Below are positions 13,530 to 25,859 of a DNA stretch of 64,000 bases, piece after piece. Within the stretch, counting starts at the first letter, position 1; every line of letters begins with the position of its first letter. The notes beneath the pieces are model-generated. The model was not told the DNA's origin and ran no database searches. It was given only the letters and a program-made list of their open reading frames with translations. The position numbers and the translations under genes were made by a program. The stretch is from Sipunculus nudus (Eukaryota; Annelida; Sipuncula; Golfingiida; Sipunculidae): NCBI GenBank assembly GCA_026874595.1, contig CM049306.1, positions 13,971,019-14,035,018 on the forward strand. The letters are read 5' to 3'.

Positions 13530-14367
13530 TGTAACGGAACCTAATATAAACAGATCACGTATGCGTGATGAACACAAATTTTGTAATGGAGATAAAAAAA
13601 ATCAGATTCTGTAACACAAGGCAGCCTGAAATGTCTAGGGGAATGAATAAAGAAGTCAGTGGTTCTTTGTTAACAAATAACTATAATTTATTCTTAAAAC
13701 AACCCTATCAATACAATACACTAAATCAATACAATTATACAGTAAAACAGCGGTATAGCAACAAGTCAATACAATTACAGAGAAAATAATGTATGTGCAC
13801 AGTACCTGGATACCAACACCATCACAACGATAAGTCCTTTAAATGTAAACTCTCGGAGAATGACAGTCCAGTGGAAAGTTCTTGCAACAATCCAGAAAGT
13901 AAACTGAAGTCCAAATGCATAAAATCCTGGAGAAAAGTCTTTGAAAATCTATAATTACCGCATTCGTCGGATAAGGTCCTGACACACGCTTCTGCTTCCG
14001 CTGGAATCTGCTCTGCTGTTCTCCTTCTGCCCCTGCTTAAACACAGCCCCTTATATACCTTCACACCCCAAGCCGAGAATTTCCACTTCTCGAACAGTCT
14101 ATAAGGACCTTACTCAACAGTAAACACGCGTATCAAGAATTCTCTAGAAAACATCGCCGTGCCTCTACACACCATGGTGTACACGTGATCTCGCCCCAAG
14201 CCAGCACGACAACAAGAGTTCAACCAGTACGGATTAAACACAGAATGTAACACGTGGCCAGACACGAGCGCCACAACAGGAGTTACGCCCGTGTCACATA
14301 ATAAAAAGAGCACCTGTAACACTGACGATACCTACGGCAGTCCTGCGGCTAGTCTGCATATGTTACA
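13530..14367 (-). mobile_element. Second copy of the LTR-like repeat
   Basis: Reverse-orientation homologue of 3931-4801. On the minus strand it begins TGTAACATATG and ends GGTTCCGTTACA, giving the TG...CA ends of an LTR. It carries a TATA box (tatataagg, near 14050) and an AATAAA near 13690. Both copies share attccagcgga followed closely by cagaag. The flanking 5-mers are not a clean duplication. The open frames on the minus strand here (13822-14064 and 14110-14322) are not conserved between the two copies, so I do not call them genes. Confidence 0.6.
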
Positions 14368-16194
14368 GATGAGACAGCCGAGAGGTGGTGTCGATGTCTT
14401 AGGAAGCCACGAGTGATTTCTCTGTAATACTTCAGAGCAAATAACGCATTTTGCCGACGGACTGGTAATCTGGTGGGGTGATGCCTGTTGTGAGTGCTTC
14501 CAGGAACAGACTGAGGACTTTATATATACGCATTACCGATCAGGTACAGGATATTGCTGTGTGGAAGCTTATTCTGGTACCAGATCTGGATGATTCCGGG
14601 AGACATCAGCTAAAAGACTATTTCAACTCTCAGTAGAATAATCTGTGCGCGGAGCGGGGACTGTGAAACGTGTATAAACAGAGACAGATTGAGGATTATA
14701 GAAACTCCGTGAATACAGGACAGTGTTACATCCCGTCGTTACGTGTGTATGCGATAGCCAAGTGGTTAGGAACCGAGTGATAAGACACTTTGCTGTTTGC
14801 CGTCATGATTGGACTGTGTTTTTATGTGATTATATTCATTGTTGATGTAAATGGATCGTCTCTCCAGAGAATGTAATTACTTTTTTTAATATATATTTTT
14901 GTTTTGTTTACACAGGTCTTATTCACTTATTGGAGTGTACGTATGTATTTGTTCAGCCAGTTTGTTTGATTCCTAAAAGACTCTAGACGTTCACATCTTT
15001 ACCGACGTGACACTGCTATGCCATAAAGCATGGGATCAGATAATACTAAAGTGAATAGGTCTGGTCCAGTGACTTGCATCCAGTATGCTTGGAGCTGCAC
15101 AGCTGGCCTGGTGTGTTTGGACCGGTTGTAATATGCGTAGTGTCCAGTGGTCCTGATTATTTAGGGCACTCTACTTGCCAGGACAAGCAACAGCCTTGAG
15201 ATAGCAAAGTACATCCCATAGACTACTGGTCTTTGATGACTAAAATCAGTAAAATATATTGCACATGAGTGATCATTCAAAGCACCAGTTTTGTTGACCT
15301 TGCTATTGTAAAGAGATAATGTCACCTTTATTTACATTTACCACACACATTTCAATAGATTCAGAAATTTATAAGTAAAACATTTCTTTAAAAAATAACT
15401 GGGGAGGAGAGGCTTTTGTCCTCTTTATTATCAAGGAGAGGGCGCTTTCGACCCGGGGGTCTTTTGTCTAGGGGGCTTTTGCGTACCCCGCTCCCCACGC
15501 CATGATTATGAAAACTTGAATGTTTTTAAACATCAAAGAAAAAGATTATTTGCATATATAATTGCACTAGGTAGAAAATGGCCACTCAATTAAAATCCAA
15601 ATAAATCCTTGACCGAATAATTGCCCAGGTAAACAAATAACACCTGTCTGCCCGCTATGCCTTGCCACATGAAATGTCGAAATTAATGATATTTCATTAA
15701 ATTTTGGAGAAAACTCAACCAATTCTGAACAAAATCGTAAGTTGTGTGCATGTGCAGAAGTAATAAAACACCTGTGATAACACTAGATACATACCAATGA
15801 AATATAATCAAACGAATGAAATTCATTTAATTGCGAATTGAATTTGAACTGAACTAAAATTGATATTTTTTTCTCCAGCACCTTGAATTGGATTGAATTG
15901 GAATTTAAAAATTAAACTGACCCAAGGTCTGGCTGTAAAATATCCATCCATAACAGTTCTTAAACTTATCACTGAATATGATTAGAACATATATTAGTAT
16001 ACCGGTTCAGTCTTCGAATGTTAGCTTTTATTAAGCTACATATGACATTAGGTGTCCTGAAATACTCGATGACCATTTATATACAAATATGTAAACAAAT
16101 GACAATAATATAGTGTACCACATAAAGGAAATAAACATAATGAATATAAAGTCCATGGGGTGATACCAAAAGCGAAATAAAGAAACTTCAAACC
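14368..16194. other. No gene seen
   Basis: Non-coding. It contains an isolated tRNA A-box-like word (tagccaagtgg, 14755-14765) without a B box, and AT-rich filler. Confidence 0.4.
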
Positions 16195-16760
16195 CCGTCA
16201 TACTTGAGACGGAATGGGACGGAATGCCGTCGGAATAAAAATTCTTTGTATATTCCTGGATATCTGAAGTGCATTATAAAAATTCTGACTGCATTGTGAG
16301 TGCATTCCAAATATTCGGACCCATTCTTTTCGCCGGCCTGAATGTTCAAAATTTTCGAGGTGCATTTGAAATGGAGAATTATCGAACGGCGTCAGAGGTG
16401 AATTCTAACTGCACTCTGACTTCATCCTTAATATTCTTACGACATTCCAACAGCATTCGAAACATTCTGAACGCACCTGAGGGAGAACCGAAACGGCAAG
16501 CGACAAATCCTTCTAGAATGTCCTAAATGCGCCTGGAATGAGCCGAAATGCATCTCGATTGCTACCGTTATCTTTTTCGATGGTAAAATAATTCACCTGA
16601 AATGCACTTCGAACTGCCATCGGAATCTTTTGATTTCCGCCCGAATGCAGCTTGAATGCATGCAGTCGGAATGTCCCGATGGACCTCCGCACGTTATTCA
16701 GAACACCGCCGAATCGGATAAAAACACTGCCACTAAAACGTCAGTCGGCATTGAGGAATC
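16195..16760. repeat. Degenerate repeat rich in GAATGC/CATTC words
   Basis: gaatg, its complement cattc and variants such as cggaatg, gaatgca and gcattc recur every 20-40 bases in both orientations. No exact period is kept. The region is GC-richer than its surroundings and creates two spurious plus-strand frames (16269-16526 and 16630-16893). Confidence 0.5.
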
Positions 16761-18395
16761 GCCTGGTCAAAATCACGTCATGTCCCTAAGGAAGAAGTCC
16801 CCCTCACTTTTTTATAGGTACTTTTTGTCTCTCCCAGCTTCCATTACTGTTTATTCTCATAGCGATCGTAAGATAATTAGATCAACAAAGTAGTCCATAG
16901 TTACTTACTTTATATTTTCCTCAATAATCTTAGCATGTAGTACCGCCTACTGCCTCTCAGAAAGAAGTTATACATTAGCAGACCAGTAAAGACGTGCATT
17001 CTATATCTACTGCTGGAACAACATGTCTAACAATGGAGGTAGAATCAAACCAATTTTTTATATTAAAAAAAATCATGTTTTGTTTTTAAAATCGATTTTT
17101 TTTTATTCAATTCAACTATTGAAATACCATTTTGTCCATTATTGTTATACATTTGTATTAACAGCTTTGCTAAAATGTAGATTATTATAAAAGCATTTGA
17201 TGATGACTAGTTTAAAAAATAAATTACGAAATAAAATATTTTGAAATAAAGAAATAATGTAAAAGTGGCAAAATCTATTCGGGGTAGATCATTTGTGCAC
17301 TAAAGGGAAATATATATGCTTCTATGTCCTTCATTTTGTCGGTCGTTCCTGCGATGTTTACCAATATTATTTCTGTGTAATATAATTTTACAGTTATGTT
17401 GAATTCGGTTCACTCATTTAAATAATAAAATCTTGATTCTGTAGGAGAACAAAATATACAAGACGTTGAGAAAAATATAGTGATCGATCAGATTTAAATG
17501 ATGAAAAATATATCGCTCAGTTAGAGGGCAACCGAGGCTGCTTCCAGTGATTGCTTGGCAACTGCAAACATCAAATGTCATCCTGAAGCTTGTCTGCTAT
17601 ATAGTAATTAGATCAGTATTTTTTCTGGCTGATACTAATTAGAGTTAATTAACAGGGACCTAGAATTGAGATTAACAGTCCTCCAGACAATAGAACCAAG
17701 TTCACCATTTTGACCCGAAATATATATGTTTATTAACAGTAATACACTAGCTGATAGACCCGGTATACCGGGCTTATTACCGGGGTTGGGGAGATTTATA
17801 AACTGAGATGTGAAATGTATGCTCATTTTTTATTCTAAAAGTTAACAGAAAATATAGGTTTTCAGTGGGAAACTGTCTCCATAAGATATGTATAAACATT
17901 TTGGCACGACTTCAGAATAACTCACGAACCTCTATGAGGCACAACAGTTCTATGAACAAAAAACGTTTCTATGTCCAGCTGCCTGTATCTTAATTTTGCC
18001 ACTTATTTTTATCTGCCTCTTACTTTTAAATTACATGAATCCTAAACATCATACCGCCCGTCCGTATAAACTCATAACCTGGTGGAGACAATTCGTGAGA
18101 GATCCTGCAGTCGCTCCAATATTTTTAACATTTATTTTGTGGGGCTCTCCTCGTGGCATGAAATTTATACCCCGGTATATTTACCTTGAAGACCTGGACA
18201 GTGATGGTGTTTACATTGCGAACCGGAATGAGACGCGGGGGCATTCAGGTTTTCAATGATATTTGACTGGATTCTATCATTGGACGTATAAAGATTAGGT
18301 TGATGTGAGGAACACATGAAAGATTTATTAAATTGTACGTTGCAAGGAAACTGTTCCTGAAGAAAGAAACAGAAATATGCATACCTCGTAAGCAG
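16761..18395. other. No gene seen
   Basis: AT-rich non-coding sequence. Short frames at 17635-17826 (minus) and 17996-18259 (plus) lack any recognisable feature. Confidence 0.4.
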
Positions 18396-18575
18396 CAGAA
18401 GCGGATCCAACGGGACTGCATGCAGAGGGCCCGTATTCATTTTCAACCGCCGCAAACTTTTTTTATCGTATCAGACAAATTTTGAGGCCTGAAACCCCCG
18501 ACACCACCCCAGCCCTGTTCCTGAAATTGGGACCTTGAATTAGGTTTTGTCATTAATCCTCCTGGGTTGAACTCT
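18396..18575. mobile_element. MITE, CAGAAGCGGATC subfamily (partial)
   Basis: It begins CAGAAGCGGATCC and contains gtcattaatcctcctgggtt, shared with the copy at 61038-61246 (gtcattagtcctcctgggtt). The right terminal inverted repeat is missing or too diverged to see. Confidence 0.55.
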
Positions 18576-19242
18576 CCATTTCATAAAGCGAGAAACATGT
18601 GTTTTACCCTTTTACTGACCACGCACGTGGGTCAAATCCCTCACTGAAAGCAAGCGTTATTCATATGAACAATAGTCCTTAGTGTTAGAGGTTAAGTGAC
18701 CACGATGCACGCATTCCGGTGATTGCCGAAGGCAGTTCGGCTGTGCTCGGTAGAAAAACGGAAAAATCACTACAAATTATATGTATATTAACAATTATTT
18801 ATTTTCATATAGCCTATGTCACTGCGGGGATAATAACCTTTAAAATGATGTATGGCACAATATTGTACACAACCCGGTTTTAGAGAACACTGCGAACAAA
18901 CGTGAACTGAATTCCTTTTATAAGTATTAGATGAGTCCCCGCCGTAGACTGAATGTGTTGGTCTCAGGATAAAACACGTTGCATAAACATTATTTTGGTT
19001 GATAGCCGTTCGAAATGTGGATTTTTCTTAATTAACTTTAATGTCAATAAAAGGATTTGTGATAAGGAAGTTACAATGCATGATGTCAGAGCATTTCGCA
19101 ATTTTCTGAGGAAAATATGTCATGACTTTTGTACGGATGTAGAATTTTAATCTGTTTACACGATAAATATAAGCTGCAGATGTACACATACACGCCAGAA
19201 TCCTAAACGTGACGACGTTTTTAAATAACCGTCCGAATGCTC

Positions 19243-19582
19243 TAAGCTGCGTTTATCGGGCGCTCGGTATGCGATATGATGAGTGCGGCAGCAGAACGCG
19301 GGATGCGGCATTTACTTGGCGGGCGGTTAAACACTGCGATGGGCCTGATGATGTCATATCCGCTAGGTCTCGCTGCATTTGTATAGTATATGCATATGGT
19401 AACCAAAGCCTATGGGCGTTATACCGCGCGGCATGCGGATCCGATTCTCCCCTGATAATTCCATTTTACCGCGTGTTTCATGCCGCATACTGCATACCGC
19501 AGGCTCGGTAAACGCTTTGTGATAAAATAACTAGAGCGAAAAATTTTTTTTCGCATATCGCGCGACCGGTAAACGCAGCTTC
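19243..19582. mobile_element. MITE with AAGCTGCGTTTA terminal inverted repeats
   Basis: The left end AAGCTGCGTTTATCGGGCGC and the right end (complement AAGCTGCGTTTACCGGTCGC) are imperfect inverted repeats of about 20 bases. Internal repeats of the end (ctcggtatgcgat; gcaggctcggtaaacgc) suggest subterminal motifs. It is markedly GC-richer than its flanks. No coding capacity; no clear target duplication. Confidence 0.65.
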
Positions 19583-20917
19583 AAAGGTCTTATCCAAAGT
19601 ATTTGTAAAAAATTTACATAATTTAAGCCATTATCTGTACAAATAGGGATTCAAATGCCTGTTTTTTTTTTTTTTTTTTTTTTTTGTCAATGTAGTACTA
19701 TTAAGCAAATATGATATATTTTATTTAGGAAATGAAGCAAGCAACGTTTGCAAAGTAGAGAGTGGAATGTGATTTCATCTACACACTCCCTACCACTGCG
19801 ATATCCCAACCCGAGAAAGTGTCATTAACTGATTTATTAAGGTATAGGACCAACGGCACTCAGAATTAACCTGGTATTGTTACTTGGGGCTTGGTCATTC
19901 ATAATGAGCCCGCTGTGACCCACTTAGGCAACTAAGCATTCAACGTTTAATCTCCGTTGACGGAAGGCCACTCTCCACGAAACAGTTCCGTGTGTATGTC
20001 TCATCGAGTCAAACTGAAAGCTTGTCCTGTGGACCCAAAATGAGGTTCACAGAGCTCTCTGGAGATTTACCATGCAATGTGACAGGCGGAGGATACATCA
20101 ACGGAAAATGATTTTATATTCTTTTACTTAAAGAGTCCGCCAGGATTTAACCAAGTTTCAGCAGCAGGTATGTGGACAGACTTAACAGATAAGCCGTCAT
20201 ACATTCACTATTAGGGTTACCAAGACCGACAAGATAATAATAGAGGATATCACTTGTAAACACAAACATTTAGAAAAGACCAAGGTTGCTACGATGCCCA
20301 GCTGAGACAGGAACCCGAAATAACATATACGTAAATAAAACAAATCAGAGAAAGTTTATGTATATCATTTATGTTACAAAATTGAGACCAAAACCTTAGC
20401 TGAATTTTAACTTCCGATAAACCCTCTTTGTTTAACACCTGCAGAAACAACTGCATTTAAAGCCTAATACGTTCATTATAACACATTTCATATTTCCCTG
20501 CCTGTAGAAAATTTATCAAAATCGATTTTGCATAAAAAAGGGCCCATTCTCGGGGTGAAAAACATTTTTGTTTTAATAAAAAAGAGGCTAAAAGTTTAAA
20601 ATGATTTGGTAAAAAGCTGTCGGCACCTCTGCTGGCACTATCAACAGTGACGTCAGCAACGGAAACCCCTATTGAAAAAGTTCTTGATCTTCTCTAGAAA
20701 GTAACCAGCGACCGCATATATATCAGCGTACTTGCTGGCACGAAATATTACTATGTATGCTGATGAAAATTTAGTGTGTAATTTTGTAAGCGTGCTCTGT
20801 GTTGATTCTCCTGTCAGTGGAGGAAATAAAGGTACAACAATAACATGCACCCAAGATCATAGAATTGTACATGTGATTCCTTAATTAACTGCATTCATAG
20901 TTGTATCACACAACAAT
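19583..20917. other. No gene seen
   Basis: Non-coding. It holds a T-tract at about 19662-19685 and nothing else that I can name. Confidence 0.4.
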
Positions 20918-21031
20918 CAGTGGCGTCAATTTATCTGCCAGGCTGGGAGGGAGGGGGTGTGTGACTTGCACACACAAACACACACACACACATATATATC
21001 TATACATTTTTAGCGTTTGTATGACACATTT

Positions 21032-21088
<57 letters not shown>

Positions 21089-21354
21089 TCAACAATGCAC
21101 GTTTCAAATATATCACAATTAAGTATAAGGTTTTAGAAAATATGGTATTATTTTTCCAGTAAAAAGCTAATTCCAAAGTTTATTTATAATATTTCATAGT
21201 AAACTTTGACATTGAACTAAAGTCTATAATGGTATTTATTAATATGTTTCATTTGCATATTCTCTTAATAGTTGAGGGAAGATTACATTGGCCATCTCCC
21301 TTACCAAAAATTGGGGGGGATATATACCCCATCCCCCTTATATTGACGCCCCTG
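20918..21354. mobile_element. hAT-like MITE carrying an (AT)n tract
   Basis: The ends CAGTGGCGTCAA and TTGACGCCCCTG form inverted repeats with one mismatch. The flanks ACAACAAT (20910-20917) and CGAACAAT (21355-21362) agree at 6 of 8 positions, consistent with an aged 8-bp duplication. The interior is homologous to 3642-3930 and to 41439-41745. An (AT)n run at 21035-21087 sits inside it. Confidence 0.75.
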
Positions 21355-21430
21355 CGAACAATAGCTGCCCTTTACGCCGTTGAATGATGAGGGACTCTCC
21401 CCTGGTCATGATATCAAACAGGTTGTGTCG

Positions 21431-22132
21431 TACGCTCTTTACACAGCGCTTTAACTATAGGCATACTTCCTATATGGTAAGCGCTGTTTGTTATGACCTC
21501 GTATCCTGAATAGCTACACCAGAGGGGAGCACTGTATTTTTGTCCAATCAGATGAGACCTTGTGCTGGAAGAAACGGCCAAGCGAGGAATACACGGAGCC
21601 AATCATGTTCATTTCGTTTTGAGTGACAGCTCTTCGCCCCGGTAACCGTATGAAGAGGCCACAGGCTCAGAGAGAATTGCCAGAGACGTGGTTTACTTAG
21701 GGCCTGGGGCACATAGGATGCCCGGTCGGTGAGCTGTTATTCAAACGAAACGTAACAACAAAGGCTGCGAGCACACCTCGCCGGCTGGTTTCAGTTCTGC
21801 AGACACCAGACACATGGCTACGCTAACACAGTCATACTCTCAGAATCGAATCGGTCGATGATGCGAGAATGCAGAGGGAGCAATTAAAATTCGAACGTAA
21901 ACTTGTCTTCAAACGGCGCTTGAAGCACAGCTGTGGGCGGAGACAGGATGCCTGTCGCGTGTTTGTTTATTGGCATCTGGTTATCTGCTTTTCACATCAT
22001 ACGCACGTTTTGTTCAGCGGACAACGAATCGCCATCTGGTGCCTAAATATATATCATATACGGTCAAAGCTGGCAGCGTAAAAATCAGTTGCTTCTATAG
22101 AAGCGTAAGATTTCCGCTGCCTCGGGAGCTTA
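21431..22132. mobile_element. Mutator-like non-autonomous element
   Basis: The 9-base direct repeat GTTGTGTCG flanks it exactly (21422-21430 and 22133-22141). The ends are TACGCTC and, in the second copy at 44205, GAGCGTA; here the right end has drifted to GAGCTTA. A 9-bp target duplication is the hallmark of Mutator/MULE transposases. The element has no transposase; open frames inside it (21414-21602 minus, 21869-22081 plus) are not conserved in the second copy. Confidence 0.78.
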
Positions 22133-22141
22133 GTTGTGTCG

Positions 22142-25100
22142 GAAAATAAAACATATGATAATAACAGATGCCCTCCGAATATAATACGTTTGATCCTTGG
22201 ATATCAACCCTTCACTCAATTTAACAATTGCCCGTTCATAACTTTTTGAGTGAAGTGCAGAAAAAAATATCAGTGACACAGTTTCGGGGCCCCGTCCACT
22301 CAACCATGCCTAACGACCGAAAGGTGAACCGTAGCGTTACCCATTTAAACCAGCGTACGGGCATATCATTCTTGGTGTATGAAAACAAATCACAGCCGGC
22401 ATACCAGAAGGTAAGATCAGTATAGCTTTCATGTAATTAAAATTGCTTCTAATAGCCAATATAGTATGTATCAGTTTCAGTCTTGTGTATACAGATTGTT
22501 GGTTGATTCACCGTCCACAAAGTTCTCAGTTTCATAAACCCTCCCTCTCTTTCTTCCGGGAGGACGCGAGTCGTTGCAGAGGCGCTATCGGTAGAGCATA
22601 TTCGTATATACACTAAGCCTTAATCGATATAAAAAAATATTGATACGCCACGTCGACACTTTTACCGATGTGCTGTACATGCTTTATCGGGGAAACACGA
22701 CTGCTAACAAAGATTACAACCTTTAACCCAAATTATAATCTGAATTTTTATTATGCTAAAGCTACATGTATGTACATTTACTATGTTCTCCTTTCAAACC
22801 ATATTTGCCCAAAATAAAACCACATGTATTGCTCTATGACTGACCAGTTGGAATGGGTGTACACTTGTCGGTGGTTAAAGGACAAGGAGGCGCGGATGAG
22901 CGCTAATAGAGGAATATTATCCTCGTGATTGTTTACAGCGATACTCATTTATGTTTTACTGCAATTATAATGAAAATTGCATTTGTGATCTCTGTAGACT
23001 ATATGAATTCTATTTAGTAAACCATTATTTTGCCTCAGACGTTTTTAAATGTTAACACACCCAGTTATTCGAAGCCCATTTTTACCTGTATAGCCTGAAC
23101 TACGTTGGACAACTGGTGAAACCAATGGGGGTGGGGGGGTGGGGGGGGGGGGGTTCCATATACTATTTAACAAGAATAAATGTTATTAAAGGTTTAACAT
23201 TCTTTAAACATAAATAAAGTTTAATGACATGAGATGTAAAATAAAAATTGTTATCTTCCCAATAAAATGCAAATATAAGGGGGGATGGAGTGGCAAGGAC
23301 AAAATCGATATTTTAATACCGAATACCCTGTTCAGTGCATGGGGTTACGACAAAATGGAAAGGTTTTAAGTTTTAGGTGAACGTTTCTTATGACATTTAT
23401 CATATTTTGCCCATCATTTGAAAGGTGTGCCTACCACCCCCGAAACGAGGGTTTGACGCCACCGGCATGCATGTGGCTAGTCTGCATGGCAAGAGAGCGA
23501 AAAATAAGCATTAAATGTTTAATGTGGGTGACGGGCCCTAACAGTCCAGTCGATGACGTCTGTATCTAACAACAGGTGAGCGAGTAAGGATCTGTCAACT
23601 ACTTTGAAAATTACTCAAAAATAAAGCAAGCACTTTTTAACATGTATTTGCATTTTACAAAGAAAATCAAAAGGTTACGCGTGAATGGAATTACATTCTG
23701 TGAGGGACAGAGGCCACATCTGAAAGGATTGTTATCTACGACAATGAATGTAGATAAAGGATACTTTCATTATCAGCATCTTCCCGAAAATATTAAAAGT
23801 TATATACGAAACAACTGATTTTAATCGTTGGTCAAATCGACATCAGACCTATACCATACCATTGTGTGTAGAATATATCGTTTATTAATCTGGTATTAGC
23901 ATAAAAATTCAATTTTATCCAAGAAATTGAAAAAAGTATTGTTTATCCGAAATATAGGGAAGAGGAAGGTTCGATTGTTACAAATGTTCCCTTGAAATGC
24001 AGGCTTTTTTTCTTTTTTTTTCTTTTATTTTTACAAAACTGGGCACATCCAGGATGTCGGTGTCTACAGTGTGTATGTAAGTGGCCTTAACTCTCTCGCT
24101 ATCTCACCGCGTACAATATAAAAGTAACTGCATGACTCGTTTGGATCTGTATGGTAAAGACCCGTAGGGGGCATGCATGGAGTCATGGGTCGTAGGTCAC
24201 AGAGTATATTTGTTTTGTTTGACAGTCGACTACCTGGATTAGTTAAAATAAATTTTGCAACTGGAAAATAAGGTGACGGGTACAGATATAGACACGGACA
24301 CGTTTAGCGTGTTTCCATGTAAACATTCGCCGTACGACCAGCATACAGCAATAGTCATATAGTCTCTCCTTATTTAACTTGTCGTAATTACAGTAACAAA
24401 CGTATACTGAAAGTCATTTAAAAATAAGTTAAGCTCAATATATATTAAAAACAATATGTTATATATCATATAATATCATATTGTATGTATGAAATACAAA
24501 ACTTACATATAGGAACCAATAAATAGTTGATAAAACCAATAAAAAGGAACAAAATTAATATGATAGACATCTCTGCTGTCCGACCTTTACAACCTTATTA
24601 ATATGTATGTGCTGTACAACGGAAAAGAAGCCCGGGTGTTAGATTTTTATAAAATATTATAAAAACATATTAATTATATATATGAGAAGAGGAATAATAT
24701 AGGACTGTGCCCTGATTTCCCATCCTCATAGCTTTGCTTTGCAATAAAATATTGTTTAAACCAATTACCCGATATATACACTTGAGAGCTGGAGTCTTTC
24801 TGCATATTGCTGGGTGCTTTGAAGAAAATCACATCATTAAGAGAATTACCATACAGAGCTGTATCTATGTTATCTGGGGTTTATGAGCAGTGAAATATAT
24901 TTGGCCAGAAGCCAAGATCGCTTCATGAATATGGTTGATTTGTTATAGCAAAAATGCGATATGAATGACAAAGTTAATATGATCACTCGCTTTTACAATA
25001 TCAGTCGGATAACATGTTATATACAGAAACTACATATCCTTAAAGCAAGTAAACTCTGCTGCTATTTTAGTAATAAACATAGTTAAGCGAACATCCGTAT

Positions 25101-25225
25101 AGGAGCGACATGTAATGGGTGTATGGTGGACCTCTGCCGTTGTTAGTTATCATGCCCAAGTAATTTAGCAGCCTTTACGTCACATTAATTTCCCGCCTGA
25201 ACAGCCGCTTTCCATAAAGCATGTG
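22142..25225. other. Unannotated stretch with one weak exon candidate
   Basis: A possible short exon ends at 22410 at a strong donor (aag|gtaaga): plus-strand ATG at 22305, 35 codons, hydrophilic. I found no partner exon. The rest is AT-rich, with a poly-G tract at about 23128-23153. Confidence 0.25.
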
Positions 25226-25830
25226 ACCAAGGCCATGGGATGTGAGGCCGAGACCAAAACACACCATGTGATCCTAAACCAAGACCCGACCATGAGATCT
25301 GAGACGAAGACCCGATCATTGGATCCAAGATCAAGAACTGACCATGGAATCCGAGACAAAGACTGAACATGGGATCCAAAACCAAGATTCAACCATGGGA
25401 TCCGAGACCAAACCATGGGCTCCGATACAAAGACCCGTCCATGGGATCCAAGACTCAACCATGGGAACCGAGACCAAGACCCAACCATTAGATCCGAGAT
25501 CAAGAACTTACCATTGGATCCGAAAACTAGACTCAACCATGGGATCCAAGGCCCAAGATTCTACCATGGGATCCGAGACCAAGACCCGACCATGAGATCC
25601 GAGACCAAACAATGGGATCCGAGACAAAGACCCGATCATGAGATCCAAGACCCAACCATGGGATCCGATACAAAGACCCGTCCTTGGAATCCAGGATTAA
25701 AACTCGACTATGGGATCCGAGACCAAGACCTGACAATTGGATCCGAGACCAAGACCTGACCATTGGATCCGACACTAAGACCTGACCATTGATACTAGAC
25801 CAAGACCTGACCATTGGATCCGAGACCAAC
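25226..25830. repeat. Minisatellite, ~26-bp unit with a GGATCC core
   Basis: About 20 variants of the unit ccatgggatccgagaccaag plus acccga, with some units shortened to about 20 bases. Because 26 is not a multiple of 3, several frames stay open on both strands; those frames are not genes. Confidence 0.93.
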
Positions 25831-25859
25831 TATGTTGAACAATGTTTAAAATGTCTCCC

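Noticed and set aside
14755-14765. tRNA A-box-like word tagccaagtgg
   Set aside because: No B box (GTTCGANNC-like) at a suitable distance and no cloverleaf; at most a decayed SINE.
19209-19511. 100-codon plus-strand frame
   Set aside because: Lies within the 19243-19582 MITE and its GC-rich repeats; no family match.
25180-25829. Repeat-protein frames on both strands
   Set aside because: Produced by the 26-bp minisatellite; no independent coding evidence.
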